From the NCBI GenBank assembly GCA_047967505.1, contig CM106540.1: a DNA stretch of 64,000 bases; one strand, 5' to 3'. The stretch's first letter is position 1; each line of letters starts with the position of its first letter. Shown in pieces: positions 22,717 to 33,062 of this stretch. The notes below the pieces were generated by a model. The model was given only the letters and a program-made list of their open reading frames with translations, made no database searches and was not told the origin of the DNA. Origin of the DNA: Dipteris shenzhenensis. Lineage: Eukaryota; Polypodiophyta; Polypodiopsida; Gleicheniales. The position numbers were made by a program, and so were the translations under genes.

Positions 22717-22980
22717 TGTGTGGATAAAAAATGGAAAAAATGCTTTTCACTTGTTGCATGCTGCTGGGTGAGTGCAGAGCTATGTATATAGCTAGTTGGT
22801 GGTGGCATTGAGTTCTGGACACTCCCAAAAGGACTCTACACTGATGTATAGATGGTAGAAGCTTCTACAGGGACTTCTGGGAAATGATGAAATGCAATGT
22901 GGTTGTACCAGACTTCTAGAGCAAGGGTGTCCAGTGTGTGGTCAAGTGAAATATTTTTGGGGCCTTATGAAGTCAAGTCT
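22717..22980 (+). repeat. Right LTR, 3'-truncated
   Basis: A direct repeat of 18923-19186. It ends at GTCAAGTC, where LINE-B sequence starts. Confidence 0.78.
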
Positions 22981-24387
22981 TTTTTACCAAAGGAGATATT
23001 ACATCCTTTATGTCCACCATCATGGAAATTTTCTAGCGTTCAAAGCATGACAAGAAAAGTTTGCGCTTGCTAGTACAATAGTTATGTTCACCAAAATTGA
23101 ATGGGGGGTTGAATATTCTCAATATTCATGTGCACATTCTGGTTCATAAGGGGGAAATGATGCTACAGTTTCTACATGGTGATCACCCTTGGGCTGCTAT
23201 GATGCGCTTCTTGCTTCTTCAAATTAGTACTCCTACTTTTGGTTATTGGCAACCTACACAATGGGATTTTCTGTTGGGCAGTATTGAAGGCAAGGTCAAA
23301 GGTTGCTCTGTTGTTTCTTGAATGTTTTTGGATTGGAAACATGTTCTCTTACATTTGGCTTGGCATGGCTGTGACTCTTTGCAAAGTAACTCTTGGAGAG
23401 CTGAGAGTAATCACTGGTCACGGGTTTTTTCTCCAGTGTTGGCTTTGCAGGAGCCTAGACGCTCATATTTTCTTAATTCAAAAGGGATCTCCTCTATGGC
23501 AGATGTCATTCATAATGATGGCACTCTTCTATCCTTTCCTTTGGCTGCTGAAAAAAATGGTTTAGGAAAGCATTATCATCTTGTATGGCAGGCCATTACT
23601 GGGATGCTTTAGCCTTTTCAGCCAGTACCACCTTTAGAACTTCAAGACAGGCTTCAACCTTCTTTCAACACACTCGTCCATTCATCCTTTGAACCTGTCT
23701 CATATTACAATGTCATCTTTATATAAAGTTTTGCTATTTCCATCTTGGGCGTCAGGTAGGGCTAATCAAATTTGGTGTTTGCATCATCCAGTCAAATGGT
23801 GGAAGAAAATATTGAACCGATTTGGCACTCCAAGGTCCCTCTTAGACAACATGTCTTTTTATGGCATGTTTTGTTGGGGGTTTTTCCGTATGGCCAGCTT
23901 TTATCAATGCAGACGTACTGCGCTGGCTATTTGTCATCAGTGTTTGGTTCTGAGGGAGTCTATGTCTCATATTTTTTGGCACTGCCGCGAGACACGGGAC
24001 TTCTTGGGCATCCTTCAATAAAGATTGCGACTAAGATTTTCTCAGGCTTCTTTCGGAAAGCTTTTCTAGCTTTTTGGGATCAATCCTTGATGGCCGGATT
24101 TTGAGTTGTTCTTTACCCGAGTTCGCTACTAGGCATTCTGGACTCTTTAGAAAGACAGAAACCACAGAGTCTTTGGTGATCCTATTTTTTCTACTTCTGT
24201 TTTCTTTCGTCGTGCTTTGCAGCAATCGCTCTTTGATTGCCTACAAACTCACTACATAGACTACGATGTATATTTGTCCTACACGGAGATTTTCTCTTGA
24301 TGTACTTTTTCAGCTTCCTAGTTTTGGGATAGCTACCTTGCAATATAAAGCATTCAAAGTTTTCACCAAAAATAAATAAATAAATAT
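22981..24387 (+). mobile_element. LINE-B copy B1, 5'-truncated 3' half
   Basis: It begins within the region just after RT (aligned to 25498 in B2 and 49915 in B5) and runs to a 3' UTR ending in AAAAATAAATAAATAAAT (about 24369-24387). A (TG)n run follows immediately. Confidence 0.85.
22990..24300 (+). pseudogene. LINE-B ORF2 C-terminus (B1, broken)
   Basis: Frames at 23097, 23239, 23322, 23689 and 23772 together give the post-RT part: GGLNILNIHVHILVHKGEMM, FGYWQPTQWDF and WWKKILNRFGT. A zinc-like CHQCLVL...HIFWHC motif near 23930-23990 matches zf-RVT of B4 (CHRC...HIFWSC). The protein end near 24300 matches the end of B4 (YTEIFS). Multiple shifts break it. Confidence 0.8.
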
Positions 24388-24454
24388 GTGTGCGTGTGTG
24401 TGTCTGTGCGCGTGTGCGCCTACATGTACATATATACATGTATATATGTATGTC
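24388..24454 (+). repeat. TG-rich microsatellite between B1 and B2
   Basis: Imperfect GTGTGTGTG/CGCGTGTGCG text grades into ACATATATACATG. It separates the tail of B1 from the truncated start of B2. Confidence 0.9.
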
Positions 24455-25596
24455 GCATCTGGATGCCTGATGGTTCTTGGTCAACATCTCGTTCAGAGCT
24501 TGCTAATTTATGTGTGCAGCACTTCTCCACTCATTTTGGGCATCTGGATACTCTTTCTCCTCAGGTCGTGTTTGCACGTCAGCTATGTGATTCACTTGGT
24601 GATTGGAGGCCAATCACGCTCATGCCAGTCATTTACAAGATCATTGCCAAAATGGTGGTTGATTGGATTAAAGGTTATTTGCATGATGGGTTGCATCTCT
24701 CCCAATATGGCTTTGTTCCACGTCGCCATATCACAGATAACATTGCCAATGCTTATATTGGGATTGAATATGCCAAATACACGCAACAGGATGTTCTACT
24801 CTTGCAGGTAGATATTGCAAAAGCCTTTGACACAGTTCAATGGGATTTCATCTCGCAAACTATGCGAGCTTTGGGGTTTGGACAAAAAATGCAGCAGGTT
24901 ATTTACTGGCTTTATAGAGATAGCAATGCAGCTTGCATTCTTTCTCGGGATATCTCTGTTGAGTGGACTCTTCGTTGCTCGGTCCGCCAAGGATGCCCTC
25001 TCAGTGCTTTATTGTATGCCATTGCTACTCATCCTATGCTGCAATATATTGATCATCTTGTGGCTAAAGGATCACTTCATGGCTTGGAATTGGATGCTAA
25101 TCGCAGCATGGCTGCTCAAGCTTATGCTGATGATTCTTTCTTTACCCTGAAGAATACGCCCCATGATCTTGGTGCCTTGATGCAGGCCCTCTCTGTTTAT
25201 GGTTTGGCAGCTGGTCTTCATGTTAATTTTCAGAAGTCTAAGCTACTCCCTTTGCATTCCAAAGACTCGCATAGTCTATTATGGCCCGGGGATATCATTC
25301 CACCCACTCACTTTGTTCGTCATGTTGGTTACCCTTTGGGGTGGGAACTCACTTGCCGACAACAAACTCGTTGGGTTTCGGCTAAGCTTCGGAAAAAGCT
25401 TGAGTATTGGAAACTGGCAACCCGGCCTTTGCACGTTCGTTTTCGAATAGTGCAGTCCATCCTTGTGGCATATATTCAATTTTACTTGCCATTGATCATG
25501 TTCACTAAGGCAGATCTTACATCAAGTCTGATGAGATGCAGTGTTTGCACACGTGACAATGCCCCCCTCAGGTGCATCACTCAAGGATTGAACTAG
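24388..25596 (+). pseudogene. LINE-B reverse transcriptase, open frame (B2)
   Basis: The 402-codon frame starts inside the TG repeat (the first 22 or so residues are repeat-encoded). It includes RT motifs DWRPITLMPVIYKIIAKMV, VDIAKAFDTVQWDF, SVRQGCPLSALLY and AQAYADDSFF. Both catalytic regions (AFDTV and YADD) are kept, the best-preserved RT in the B lineage here. Relative to B3, 270 bp are missing at 24580-24584 with CAGCT at the joint; the deletion keeps the frame. The last 20 codons (MRCSVCTRDNAP and onward) come from the foreign segment. No endonuclease, so not autonomous. Confidence 0.82.
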
Positions 25597-25682
25597 ATTT
25601 TTTCAGGATGTAATGTGCTTAGAAGCAGCACTATCAAAAAACCAATTGGACATAGAATTTGAAACTGACAATGTAGCATCAT
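25533..25682 (-). pseudogene. Copia protease fragment captured inside B2
   Basis: On the minus strand this segment reads NWFFDSAASKHITS, closely resembling the copia protease site WxxDSGAxxHIT with Gly changed to Ala. It sits between LINE-B RT and LINE-B 3' UTR, replacing about 1.3 kb of ORF2 C-terminus. It is too short to assign a copia family. Confidence 0.5.
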
Positions 25683-25683
25683 G

Positions 25684-25720
25684 AGTAATTGTAGCACCTT
25701 ATTTTGAGGTTGCTACTCAT
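25684..25720 (+). other. LINE-B 3' UTR hairpin (B2)
   Basis: The arms GTAGCACCT and AGGTTGCTAC (25691-25716) pair around TATTTTG with one bulge, about 40 nt before the A tail. The same structure with other bases is found in B4 at 43603-43628. Confidence 0.55.
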
Positions 25721-25757
25721 ATAATATAATCAATCAAAGATTTCACCCAAAAAAAAA

Positions 25758-25845
25758 GTGTGTGTGTGTGGTGTGAGTTTGAGAGAAACCATAGTGGTTG
25801 CTGCTGCTAGCAAATGTGGTGTGTGTGTGTGTGTGAGTGTGTGTA
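25758..25845 (+). repeat. TG microsatellites between B2 and B3
   Basis: Two runs of TG (about 25758-25770 and 25818-25845) flank a short unique piece. They join the B2 tail to the 5' UTR repeats of B3. Confidence 0.88.
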
Positions 25846-26395
25846 CTTTCTGTCAGGTTGTCCATACTTTTTGACAGGTACTTCTGTCAGGTCGTACTTT
25901 CTGTTAGGTCGCACTTCTATCAGATAATTTCTGTCAGGTCGCACTTTCTGTCAGATACTTTTTGTCCTGTACTTTCTGTCAGGTACTTTCTGTCCCATAC
26001 TTCCTGTCAGGTACTTTCTGTCCCGTACTTTCTGTCAGGTTACAGGTACTTCTGTCAGGTACTTTCTGTCATGCCGCACTTTCTGTCAGGTACTTTTGTC
26101 GTACTTTCTGTCAGGTACTTATGTCCATACTTCTGTCGGTATTTTCTGTCCATACTTCTGTCAGGCACTTCTGTCAGTACTTTCTGTCCCGTACTTCTGT
26201 CAGGTACTTCTGTCAGTATTTTCTGTCCATACTTCTGTCCCGTACTTTCTATCAGTACTTTCTGTCAGGCCCATATTTCTGTTCAGGTTGTACTGTCCGT
26301 ACTTTCTGTCAGGTCCGTACTTTCTACTAGGCCGTACTTTCAGGTTGTCAGTACTGTGTGTTAGGCTGTACTGTCCATACTGTCAGACTGTCCAT
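25846..26395 (+). repeat. 5' UTR tandem array of B3, unit about 14 bp
   Basis: Roughly 35 imperfect copies of the unit TACTTTCTGTCAGG (variants TACTTCTGTCAGG, CCATACTTCTGTC). Long ORFs read through it only because stops are rare in the repeat. The related B5 5' UTR contains different repeats (TCCGTACGATTTTGTCCGTA). Confidence 0.9.
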
Positions 26396-26410
26396 ACAGT
26401 TTTTGCTGCT

Positions 26411-26536
26411 GCTGCTGTACCTGCTGTGCTTTCCTCTTTGTATTGCCTTGCTACTTCCAAGCCTTCCAGATTCAATGCTGTACCTGCTGTGCTTTCCTCT
26501 TTGTATTGCCTTGCTACTTCCAAGCCTTCCAGATTC
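26411..26536 (+). repeat. 63-bp tandem duplication in B3 5' UTR
   Basis: The segment beginning GCTGTACCTGCTGTGCTTTC is repeated once in tandem with no visible change. B5 has only one copy (about 46095-46150). The second copy runs up to the ORF1 start. Confidence 0.85.
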
Positions 26537-27772
26537 AAATGACGGATTATTCCTATGAGAAAACCTTTCACAAAGACAAGTCGGTTTCCAACAAGAAACA
26601 AAAACAGGTGATGGATTCAGATGATTCCCTTCATGGCTCTGCTGAGGCTCAGCTTGTTTATGAGGTTATGCATGAAGGGTTTGAAGACACCCGCAAAGGT
26701 TGGAAAGATCCACTTCCCACCACAGGCATTATGGTGGAAGTGGATGATATATTTGATCCAGTTAAGGAGTATGCAAAGCATGCCATTATAATTTTCTTCC
26801 CAAGACAGATGCCTGCTGCAGCAGATGTTGGGAATTGGTTGACTCGAACCCTGGGTGGTTCTTATGTCAAAAAAGCTCATTATGCAGTGAGGGGCTTTTT
26901 TGAGATCATCATGGCTGATGAGGAGCACCGTCAGGTTTTGCTGGAGCACTCTCCTCTCTTCTATGGCCAGTAGATGGTCCATGTTTTTCCCTGGTCTCCC
27001 ACTCGAGATTATCAGGCATTCATTCGGCATCCTTGCCCTGTTTGGGTAGAAGTTGTGGATTTTCCTCAATGCTTGTCTTCTCTTCTACCTAAAATTGTAG
27101 CTTCCCTTGGTAAGGTGGTATGTCCACCGCGACCCAATGGAAATTCAAATCGCTTCTGCATTTTGTGAGATACGGATCATCCCACTCCAGCTTCATATTC
27201 GGTTACTCTGAATAATGTTTCCATGGGGAGTGCCTTTTACAAGCTTAAGTGGGGGCTGTTTGCAGGTGCTTGCTTTGAATGCAAACAATTTGGGCACATG
27301 GCTTCACAATGCCCTTCCCGAGCTCCACGGATGCTAGTGCAACTTGAAATGGTTCAGCCTTTGAATAAGAATGCAAATGCCTCTTTTGTGGTAAAAAACA
27401 AAGGGGTCAAACAGTTTCTCTATGTTCAAGACAAAGGCAAAGCCCCGGTTGTCTCAAATGGTAATGCTTCTTTTCCTGTGTCTTTGTCCTCTCCACCTCA
27501 GGGGAGGGGGGAAATTTTTTTGACTGATGGATGGCCAACTCCTCGCAAAGTGATCTCTCCCAGGCGACCTTTGCCTCCTCGGACTTGGAGTGGTGCATCC
27601 TCTCATGGAAAAACACCTGCTGAAAACTCTGGTGTTGGCTTGACCTGCGCTAGTGTGACTGCAAATCGGACCTTATTTTCTGAAGAAGAAGTTGCTGCAC
27701 TTTGTCCTCTCCTCAGGTTGATGCTTCATTCCAGGGCAGAGGCCCGGTCATTGAGGTGGAAATTCAAACGTA
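26537..27772 (+). pseudogene. LINE-B ORF1, DUF4283-like with zinc knuckle (B3)
   Basis: The start is the ATG at 26537 (MTDYSYEKTFHKDK). The N-terminal half has the plant LINE ORF1 fold (DUF4283-like): AHYAVRGFFEIIMADEE, then VWVEVVDFPQCL. A zinc knuckle CFECKQFGHMASQC (CX2CX4HX4C) lies at about 27270-27312. A basic/Pro tail follows, RRPLPPRTWSG. Stops: TAG at 26971, shared with B5, and TGA at 27166 (TGG in B5). A one-base loss near 27707 shifts the end. ORF1 proteins bind LINE RNA to form the retrotransposition particle. Confidence 0.83.
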
Positions 27773-27817
27773 GACAGCCCGTTGGTTGCTGTACATACCT
27801 GCCTCATAACTGTAAAA

Positions 27818-30800
27818 ATGCTTGATCATCTGAAGTGTGTTACTTTCAATGTACATGGAATGTGTGATGGTTGCAAATGGAAACTGCTCTCGATGTATAT
27901 CAGGCAATTGCAGCCTGATATAGTTGCTTTGCAAGAGCATAATCAGCATATATATGTTGGTCAAATAGGCCATTTTGCTGGTTATGATATCTTCTATGTT
28001 GGAGAGCAGTCCTTTTCTGGTGTGGCTGTTTTGGTAAAGCACGACCTTCAACCTGTTGTGGCTCTCAATGATCGCCATGGTAGATGGATTATTGTTCAAT
28101 GCCTTGTTCAAGGGAAAATTTTTGAATTTGCATCGGTTTATGCCCCCCAATCTTCTCGCGATAGAGCTTTGATCTGGGCTACCATGCATACTTATCCATG
28201 GCCACAACATGCCTTCATTTGTGGTGACTTTAATAATGCCTCTCAATCGGGTCACAACACCTCAAGCCACACTCATATGTTGGCTTCTGAAACACAGGCA
28301 TGGTCTAATTTTTTGCTTCAATTGCGCCTGGTGGTTGATCTCTGGAAGGAATTACAGCCCATGCTTCCAGGCTATACCTTTCAGCATAATGCTCAATCTT
28401 CTTATCGGGCATGCTTGGACAGATGGTATCAGATTGATCCATAGCATTGTGATGCCTTTACTTGTCAAAATTGCGTTGATCATGCTTTCACACATTCGGA
28501 AATTCATGTCGATACTCTTTCCTCTCGGGTCATGTCTGCACGTCAGCTTCTTTTGCAGCATCTTCATCCAATTATGTCTGATCCTCAGGCTTTGGAAATT
28601 GAACATTCCTTCATTGAAAGGGAATTGTGTGATGCACTAAGATCCTGTGGCAAATGGAAATGTCCAAGATGGGATGGTCTCACTGTTGAATTTTTGCTTG
28701 CATTCTAGGATCTTCTTAAATTCACCTTGCTGCAAATGGTAAATACAGCATGGCAAAATCAGCAAATGCCGGTGTCATGGAAAAAGGGTCTTCTCAAGCA
28801 GATTCCAAAAAAGCAGCTATGTGATTCACTTGGTGATTGGAGGCCAATCACGCTCATGCCAGTCATTTACAAGATCATTGCCAAAATGGTGGTTGATCCG
28901 ATTAAAGGTTATCTGCATGATGGGTTGCATCCCTCGAAATATGGCTTTGTTGCACGTCGCTATATCAAAGATAACATTGCTAATGCTTATATTGGGATTG
29001 AATATGCCAATTACATGCAACAGGATGTTCTACTCTTGCAGGTAGATATTGCAAAAGCCTTTGAGACAGTTCAATGGGATTTCATCTCGCAAATTATGCG
29101 AGCTTTGGGGTTTGGACAAAAAATGCAGCAGGTTATTTACTAGCTTTACAGAGAGAGCAATGCAGCTTGCATTCTTTCTGGGGATATCTCTGATGAGTGG
29201 ACTCTTCGTTGTTCGGTCCGCCAGGCATGCCCTCTCAGTGCTTTACTGTATGCCATTGCTACTCATCCTATGCTGGATCATCTTGTGGCTATAGGAGCAC
29301 TTCATGCCTTGCAATTGGATGTTAATCGCAGCATGGTTGCTCAAGCTTATGCTGATGATTCTTTCTTTACCCCGAAGAATACGCCCCATGATCTTGGTGC
29401 CTTGATGCAAGCCCTCTCTGTTTATGGTTTGGCAGCTGGTCTTCATGTTAATTTTCAGAAATCTAAGCTGCTCCCTTTGCATTCCAAAGACTGGCATAGT
29501 CTATTATGGCCCGGGGATATCATTCCACCCACTCAGTTTGTTCATCATGTTGGTTAACCTTTGGGGTGGGAACTCACTTGCCGACAACAAACTGATTGGG
29601 TTTTGGCTATGCTTTGGAAAAAGCTTGAGTATTGGAAACTAGCAACCTGGACTTTGCACGTTCGTCTTCAAATAGTGCAGTCCATCCTTGTGGCATATAT
29701 TCAATTTTACTTGCCAGTTCACTAAGGCAGATCTTACATCTTTCAAGTCTGTCTTTATGGAAATCTTCTGGCTATCCAAACATGGCAGAAAAAGTCTCAA
29801 GCTGCTTTCGATGCATCACATTTGTTCTCCAAAGATGCATGGTGGATTGAACATCACGGAAATTCATGTGCATATTCTTGCCCACAGGGGAAAATGTTGC
29901 TGCAATTTCTGCAAGGTGATGAGCCTTGGGCTCTTATGATTAGGACTCTGGTCACTCATATCAGTATTTTTGAGTTTGGTCATTGACAACTTCATCATTG
30001 GGATTTCTTTTTTGGCTGCACTGATGGCACTTTGCCTGGTTGCCCTTTTGTCTCCCGCTTGCTTCTTGACTGGATGCATGTTCTTTCTCATTTGGAATGG
30101 AATGGACGGCAATCTTTGCTTGGGAATTCTTTGAGAGCTGAAAGCATTCACAAGTCGAAAGTCTTTCAGCCTCCCTTGGCTTTACAGGAACCTCAGCGTT
30201 CTTACTTTGTCTCGTTTAAAGGCATCACCTCGGTTGCTGATGTTATAGATGATGCTGGTACTGTGCTCCCCTTTTTCTCTAGCAGCCACTACATATGGAT
30301 TGGGCTCTCATTATCGTCCTTTGTGGCGACAAATTACTTCTATGCTTTCGCCTTTTCTTCCGATTTCTCCTTTGGAACTCCAGGACCTGCCGGAAGATTG
30401 GACTTTGAGTTCTCCAGGGTTCTCTTCTCGTCCTTTGAGGCTATCTCAGATTACTGCACCTGCATTGTATAAAATCCTTTTGCTTCAACCTTGGGTTTCA
30501 GAGAGAGGTGATTATGTTTGGCGAATGCATCGCCCAGCCAAGTGGTGGAGGAAAAGATTACAGCAACTTTGAGCCTATAAAGTACCGCTTCGGCAATAGG
30601 TTTTCTTTTGGTCAGTTCTTTTGGGAGTGTTTCCATTTGGATAGCTATTAGCTCATCGACACATTGCTCGTGCACTTTGCCACAGATGTTCTGCTTCTTC
30701 GGAGACTGTGCCTCACTTGTTTTGGCATTGTCCGTGCTCTTGTGAGTTTTTTGATCTGCTTCGACAGCGCCTGTGAGCGAGATTCCCATCTGTTCCGTTT

Positions 30801-30900
30801 GGGAGGTTCTTTTGGCTAGTTGGGTTTAATCCATCCAGACCGGAGTTTCATCTCTCCCTCGTTTGGATTGGCTACTGGACACTATGGACTTTATGGACAT
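27818..30900 (+). pseudogene. LINE-B ORF2: endonuclease, RT, zf-RVT (B3, broken)
   Basis: The endonuclease starts at 27818: CVTFNVHGMCD, ALQEHNQH (catalytic Glu), VYAPQSS, FICGDFNNA, open to a TAG at 28441 (CAG in B5). A deletion removes the endonuclease end and linker. RT (28727-29557) has WRPITLMPVIYKII, but the first catalytic aspartate is changed (AKAFETV instead of AKAFDTV). A TAG follows QQVIY; YADD is kept. The post-RT part (29632-30780) has HGGLNITEIHVHIL and a zf-RVT-like CHRC...HLFWHC in shifted frames. Not functional. Confidence 0.85.
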
Positions 30901-30935
30901 ATAGGAATTGTAAAGTCTTTGGTGATCCTACTTTC

Positions 30936-30975
30936 TCTCTATTTGGCCAGAATCTTGTAAAAAGTGCCCCAATAG
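30936..30975 (-). mobile_element. Left part of LINE-A6, separated by A5, ending in a target-site copy
   Basis: The plus strand TTGGCCAGAATCTTGTAA matches A2 at 1480-1500, so this is minus-strand LINE-A RT. It ends with AAAAGTGCCCCAATAG (30960-30975). The same string with one C fewer recurs at 38645-38659, where A6 resumes. A5 lies between. Confidence 0.85.
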
Positions 30976-31019
30976 GAAAAACTGCTAGGAATTGTGGAGA
31001 TCGTTGGAGGAGCTCCCTA

Positions 31020-31345
31020 GCTGCTGCTGCCCGCCATCGCCATCGCCCAGCCCTTGTTCCCTAGCGCCTGGCCGCTCAGGCCCCCCCGTGGTAGCCCCGC
31101 TCCCTAGCAGACTGGTCGGGTAGACCCCCCAGGCAGCCCCGCTCCCTACCTCCCTGGCCGCGCAGGCTCCCTGGCAGCCCCGCTCCCAATCAGTTTGGCC
31201 GCGCAGGCCCCCTGGCAGCGTCTCGCTCTCTAGCTGCTAGGCCGCGCAGGCCCCTGGCAGCACGCAGGCCCCAGGTAGCCTTGCGCCCTGTTGCCTTGGC
31301 TGCGTAGACCTCTTGGCCCTGCGCCCTGCTGCCTTGGTCGTGCTC
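31020..31345 (+). repeat. 5' UTR tandem repeats of A5
   Basis: About seven degenerate units of roughly 40-45 bp built on GGCCGCGCAGGCCCCCTGGC and CCCCGCTCCCTA. This position has unrelated arrays in A6 and A9, so it probably acts as the promoter region of the element. Confidence 0.8.
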
Positions 31346-32418
31346 CATCTTCAGCCTGCTGTCCTGGCCATGCCAGGCCACCTTTTAGGCCCTCTCCCTT
31401 GCTTCAGGTTAGGCAGTTTCAGGGCCCTCTCCAGGACTGTTCGACTCGTGTTTCGGGGAGCTGAGATCCTAGACTGTTTCCACGCATTGGTGGAGCTGTC
31501 TGCTTCAGCACTGAGCGACCTGTTTGCTTCTCACGCAGGCTGAAGATCGAAGCATTCTTTTTACAGGTTTCTTTGGGGTTTTACTTGTGGTTGGTTGCGA
31601 GTTCTTGGTGGGTATTTTCAGCAGAGGTAGCTCCTCCCTTTAGGACAGCGTAAGTTGAGACAATGGAGGACGCTAATGCCACTCCCGTCGCTGAACCTGA
31701 GGAGATTGAAGTCACAGTTTCTTTTCCTCCCGACATTGTGCAGATGATTGAGGTAGCAGAGGAGGGTTTTCGTTCGACACACATCATTGGCTTTCTACCC
31801 GGTAGAGGCCAACAGTTACGTGACTGGGTGTACACCAACATGGCTTCTTTAGGTGTCTCAGTTACGGTTTTCCGTTTGCTTGGCGGAGGGTACTTTTCTT
31901 TCGGCCTTTAGTCTGCAAAGCAGGCTCAAAGAGCACTTATGAGCTCACCGATTCAGTTTCAGAGCAGAGTCATCCATTTGTGGCCTTGGCGGAAGCACTT
32001 CAGTTCTACTTCTCCTGGACCGTGACAGGTATCCTTTTGGATCCTTTTCCCTGGACTTCCTGATGAGGTCAGCTCTTGTCGCAGAGCTGTGGAGCATATG
32101 GCTAGTGTGGCAGGTACAGTCATCTCTTCAGGTGCTAGACTTTCCTATGCTCAGTCACTTACTGGCACAGGTGTTATGAGGGTCGGACTCATTTCAGATT
32201 TCCCCCCTCCTCGACCTTTGCCTACTTTGATTTCGTACTCCACTGGAGATGGGGTACAGATGCAGCAGAGGGTTTTGTACAAGGGTCTTCCTGATCAGTG
32301 TCTTTTCTGTCGGAAGAGAGGTCACTTTATTATGGATTGCCCCAGTCGTCGGCATTGATCAGAGACTCCGGATACATCTCATCCTCTGAGTGACCCAAAA
32401 CCTACAGCTCAGCCTCCA

Positions 32419-32750
32419 GGGGTCTCTGAGCCTGCTCCGACTCATTCAGCAGAGCGAGAGGAGATTCCTTTGGGGGAGCCTCCAGTGAACTCAGAGGATT
32501 TGGAGGTGCCTCTAGCGGAACAGATTTCAAGGAGAGCTTGGAGGAGACGGAGACAGAGGAGAGTCAGCAGTACGTGCAGCCTCGAGGGGTCTCTGAGCCT
32601 ACTTCGACTCATTCAGCAGAGCGAGAGGAGACTTTTTTGGGGGAGCCTCTACTAAACTCAGAGGACTTGGAGATGCCTCCAGCACGGAGAGCTCGGAGGA
32701 GACGGAGACAGAGGGAGAGTCAGCAGTACGAGCAGCCCCAGGTACGAGCT
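32419..32750 (+). repeat. Two tandem units of about 167 bp in A5 ORF1
   Basis: GGGGTCTCTGAGCCT occurs at 32419 and 32586, and about 160 bp after each is similar (GAGGAGACGGAGACAGAGG and onward). The 167-bp spacing is not a multiple of three, so the second unit is read in another frame. Confidence 0.85.
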
Positions 32751-32766
32751 CACAGTTGGCAGAGAG

Positions 32767-33062
32767 TTCAGACACATGTGCAGGAGACCCCAGAAAGGGG
32801 AGATACAGAGGACCATCCGTAGGCAGGTCTTGACACTGTGCAGGAGATGGTAGCTCAGGGAGTTGAGACACACGTGCAGGAGACCCCGGAAAGGGGAGAT
32901 ACGGAAAACCAACCGCAGGCAGGTCTTGACACTGTGCAGGAGATGGTAGCTCAGGGAGTTGAGACACACGTGCAGGAGACCCCGGAAAGGGGAGATGCAG
33001 AGGACCATCTGCAGGCAGGGCCTCACACTGTGCAGGAGACAGTAGCTCAGGATTTGATGACT
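32767..33062 (+). repeat. Three 96-bp tandem units in A5 ORF1
   Basis: The unit (starting near CACGTGCAGGAGACCCC; copies at 32775, 32871 and 32967) is exactly 96 bp. It encodes a 32-residue acidic repeat of the type ETHVQETPERGDTE. A7 and A9 lack it at the equivalent place. Confidence 0.9.

Larger units (their letters stand above)
18923..22980 (+). mobile_element. Gag-only LTR retrotransposon, right LTR truncated
   Basis: Direct repeats of about 264 bp (18923-19186 and 22717-22980), with only a few differences, bracket 3.5 kb. The interior has a retrotransposon gag and a long acidic region, but no protease, RT, RNase H or integrase. A purine-rich stretch (AGAAGAGAAGGGG, near 22696) lies just before the right repeat, as a polypurine tract should. 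The right repeat ends exactly where LINE-B copy B1 begins. The left LTR may extend further right than 19186. Confidence 0.7.
24455..25757 (+). mobile_element. LINE-B copy B2, chimeric and deleted
   Basis: 5'-truncated in the linker before RT. It carries an open RT, a 150-bp foreign segment (25533-25682) in place of the ORF2 C-terminus, and a LINE-B-type 3' UTR with hairpin. It ends in nine A (about 25749-25757) followed by TG repeats. The TG-rich sequence on both sides fits insertion into a microsatellite. Confidence 0.8.
25846..30935 (+). mobile_element. LINE-B copy B3, near full length, 3' end lost
   Basis: It has a 5' tandem array, ORF1, endonuclease, RT and zf-RVT region in order. It is missing about 600 bp of the EN-RT linker near 28500. 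Its 3' end is lost at about 30935, where minus-strand LINE-A6 sequence begins. Confidence 0.85.

Noticed and set aside
25837-26542. Three overlapping plus-strand ORFs of 122-175 codons with TFCPVLSVRYF-type repeats
   Set aside because: They are translations of the 14-bp tandem array in three frames. No start or codon signal favours any of them.
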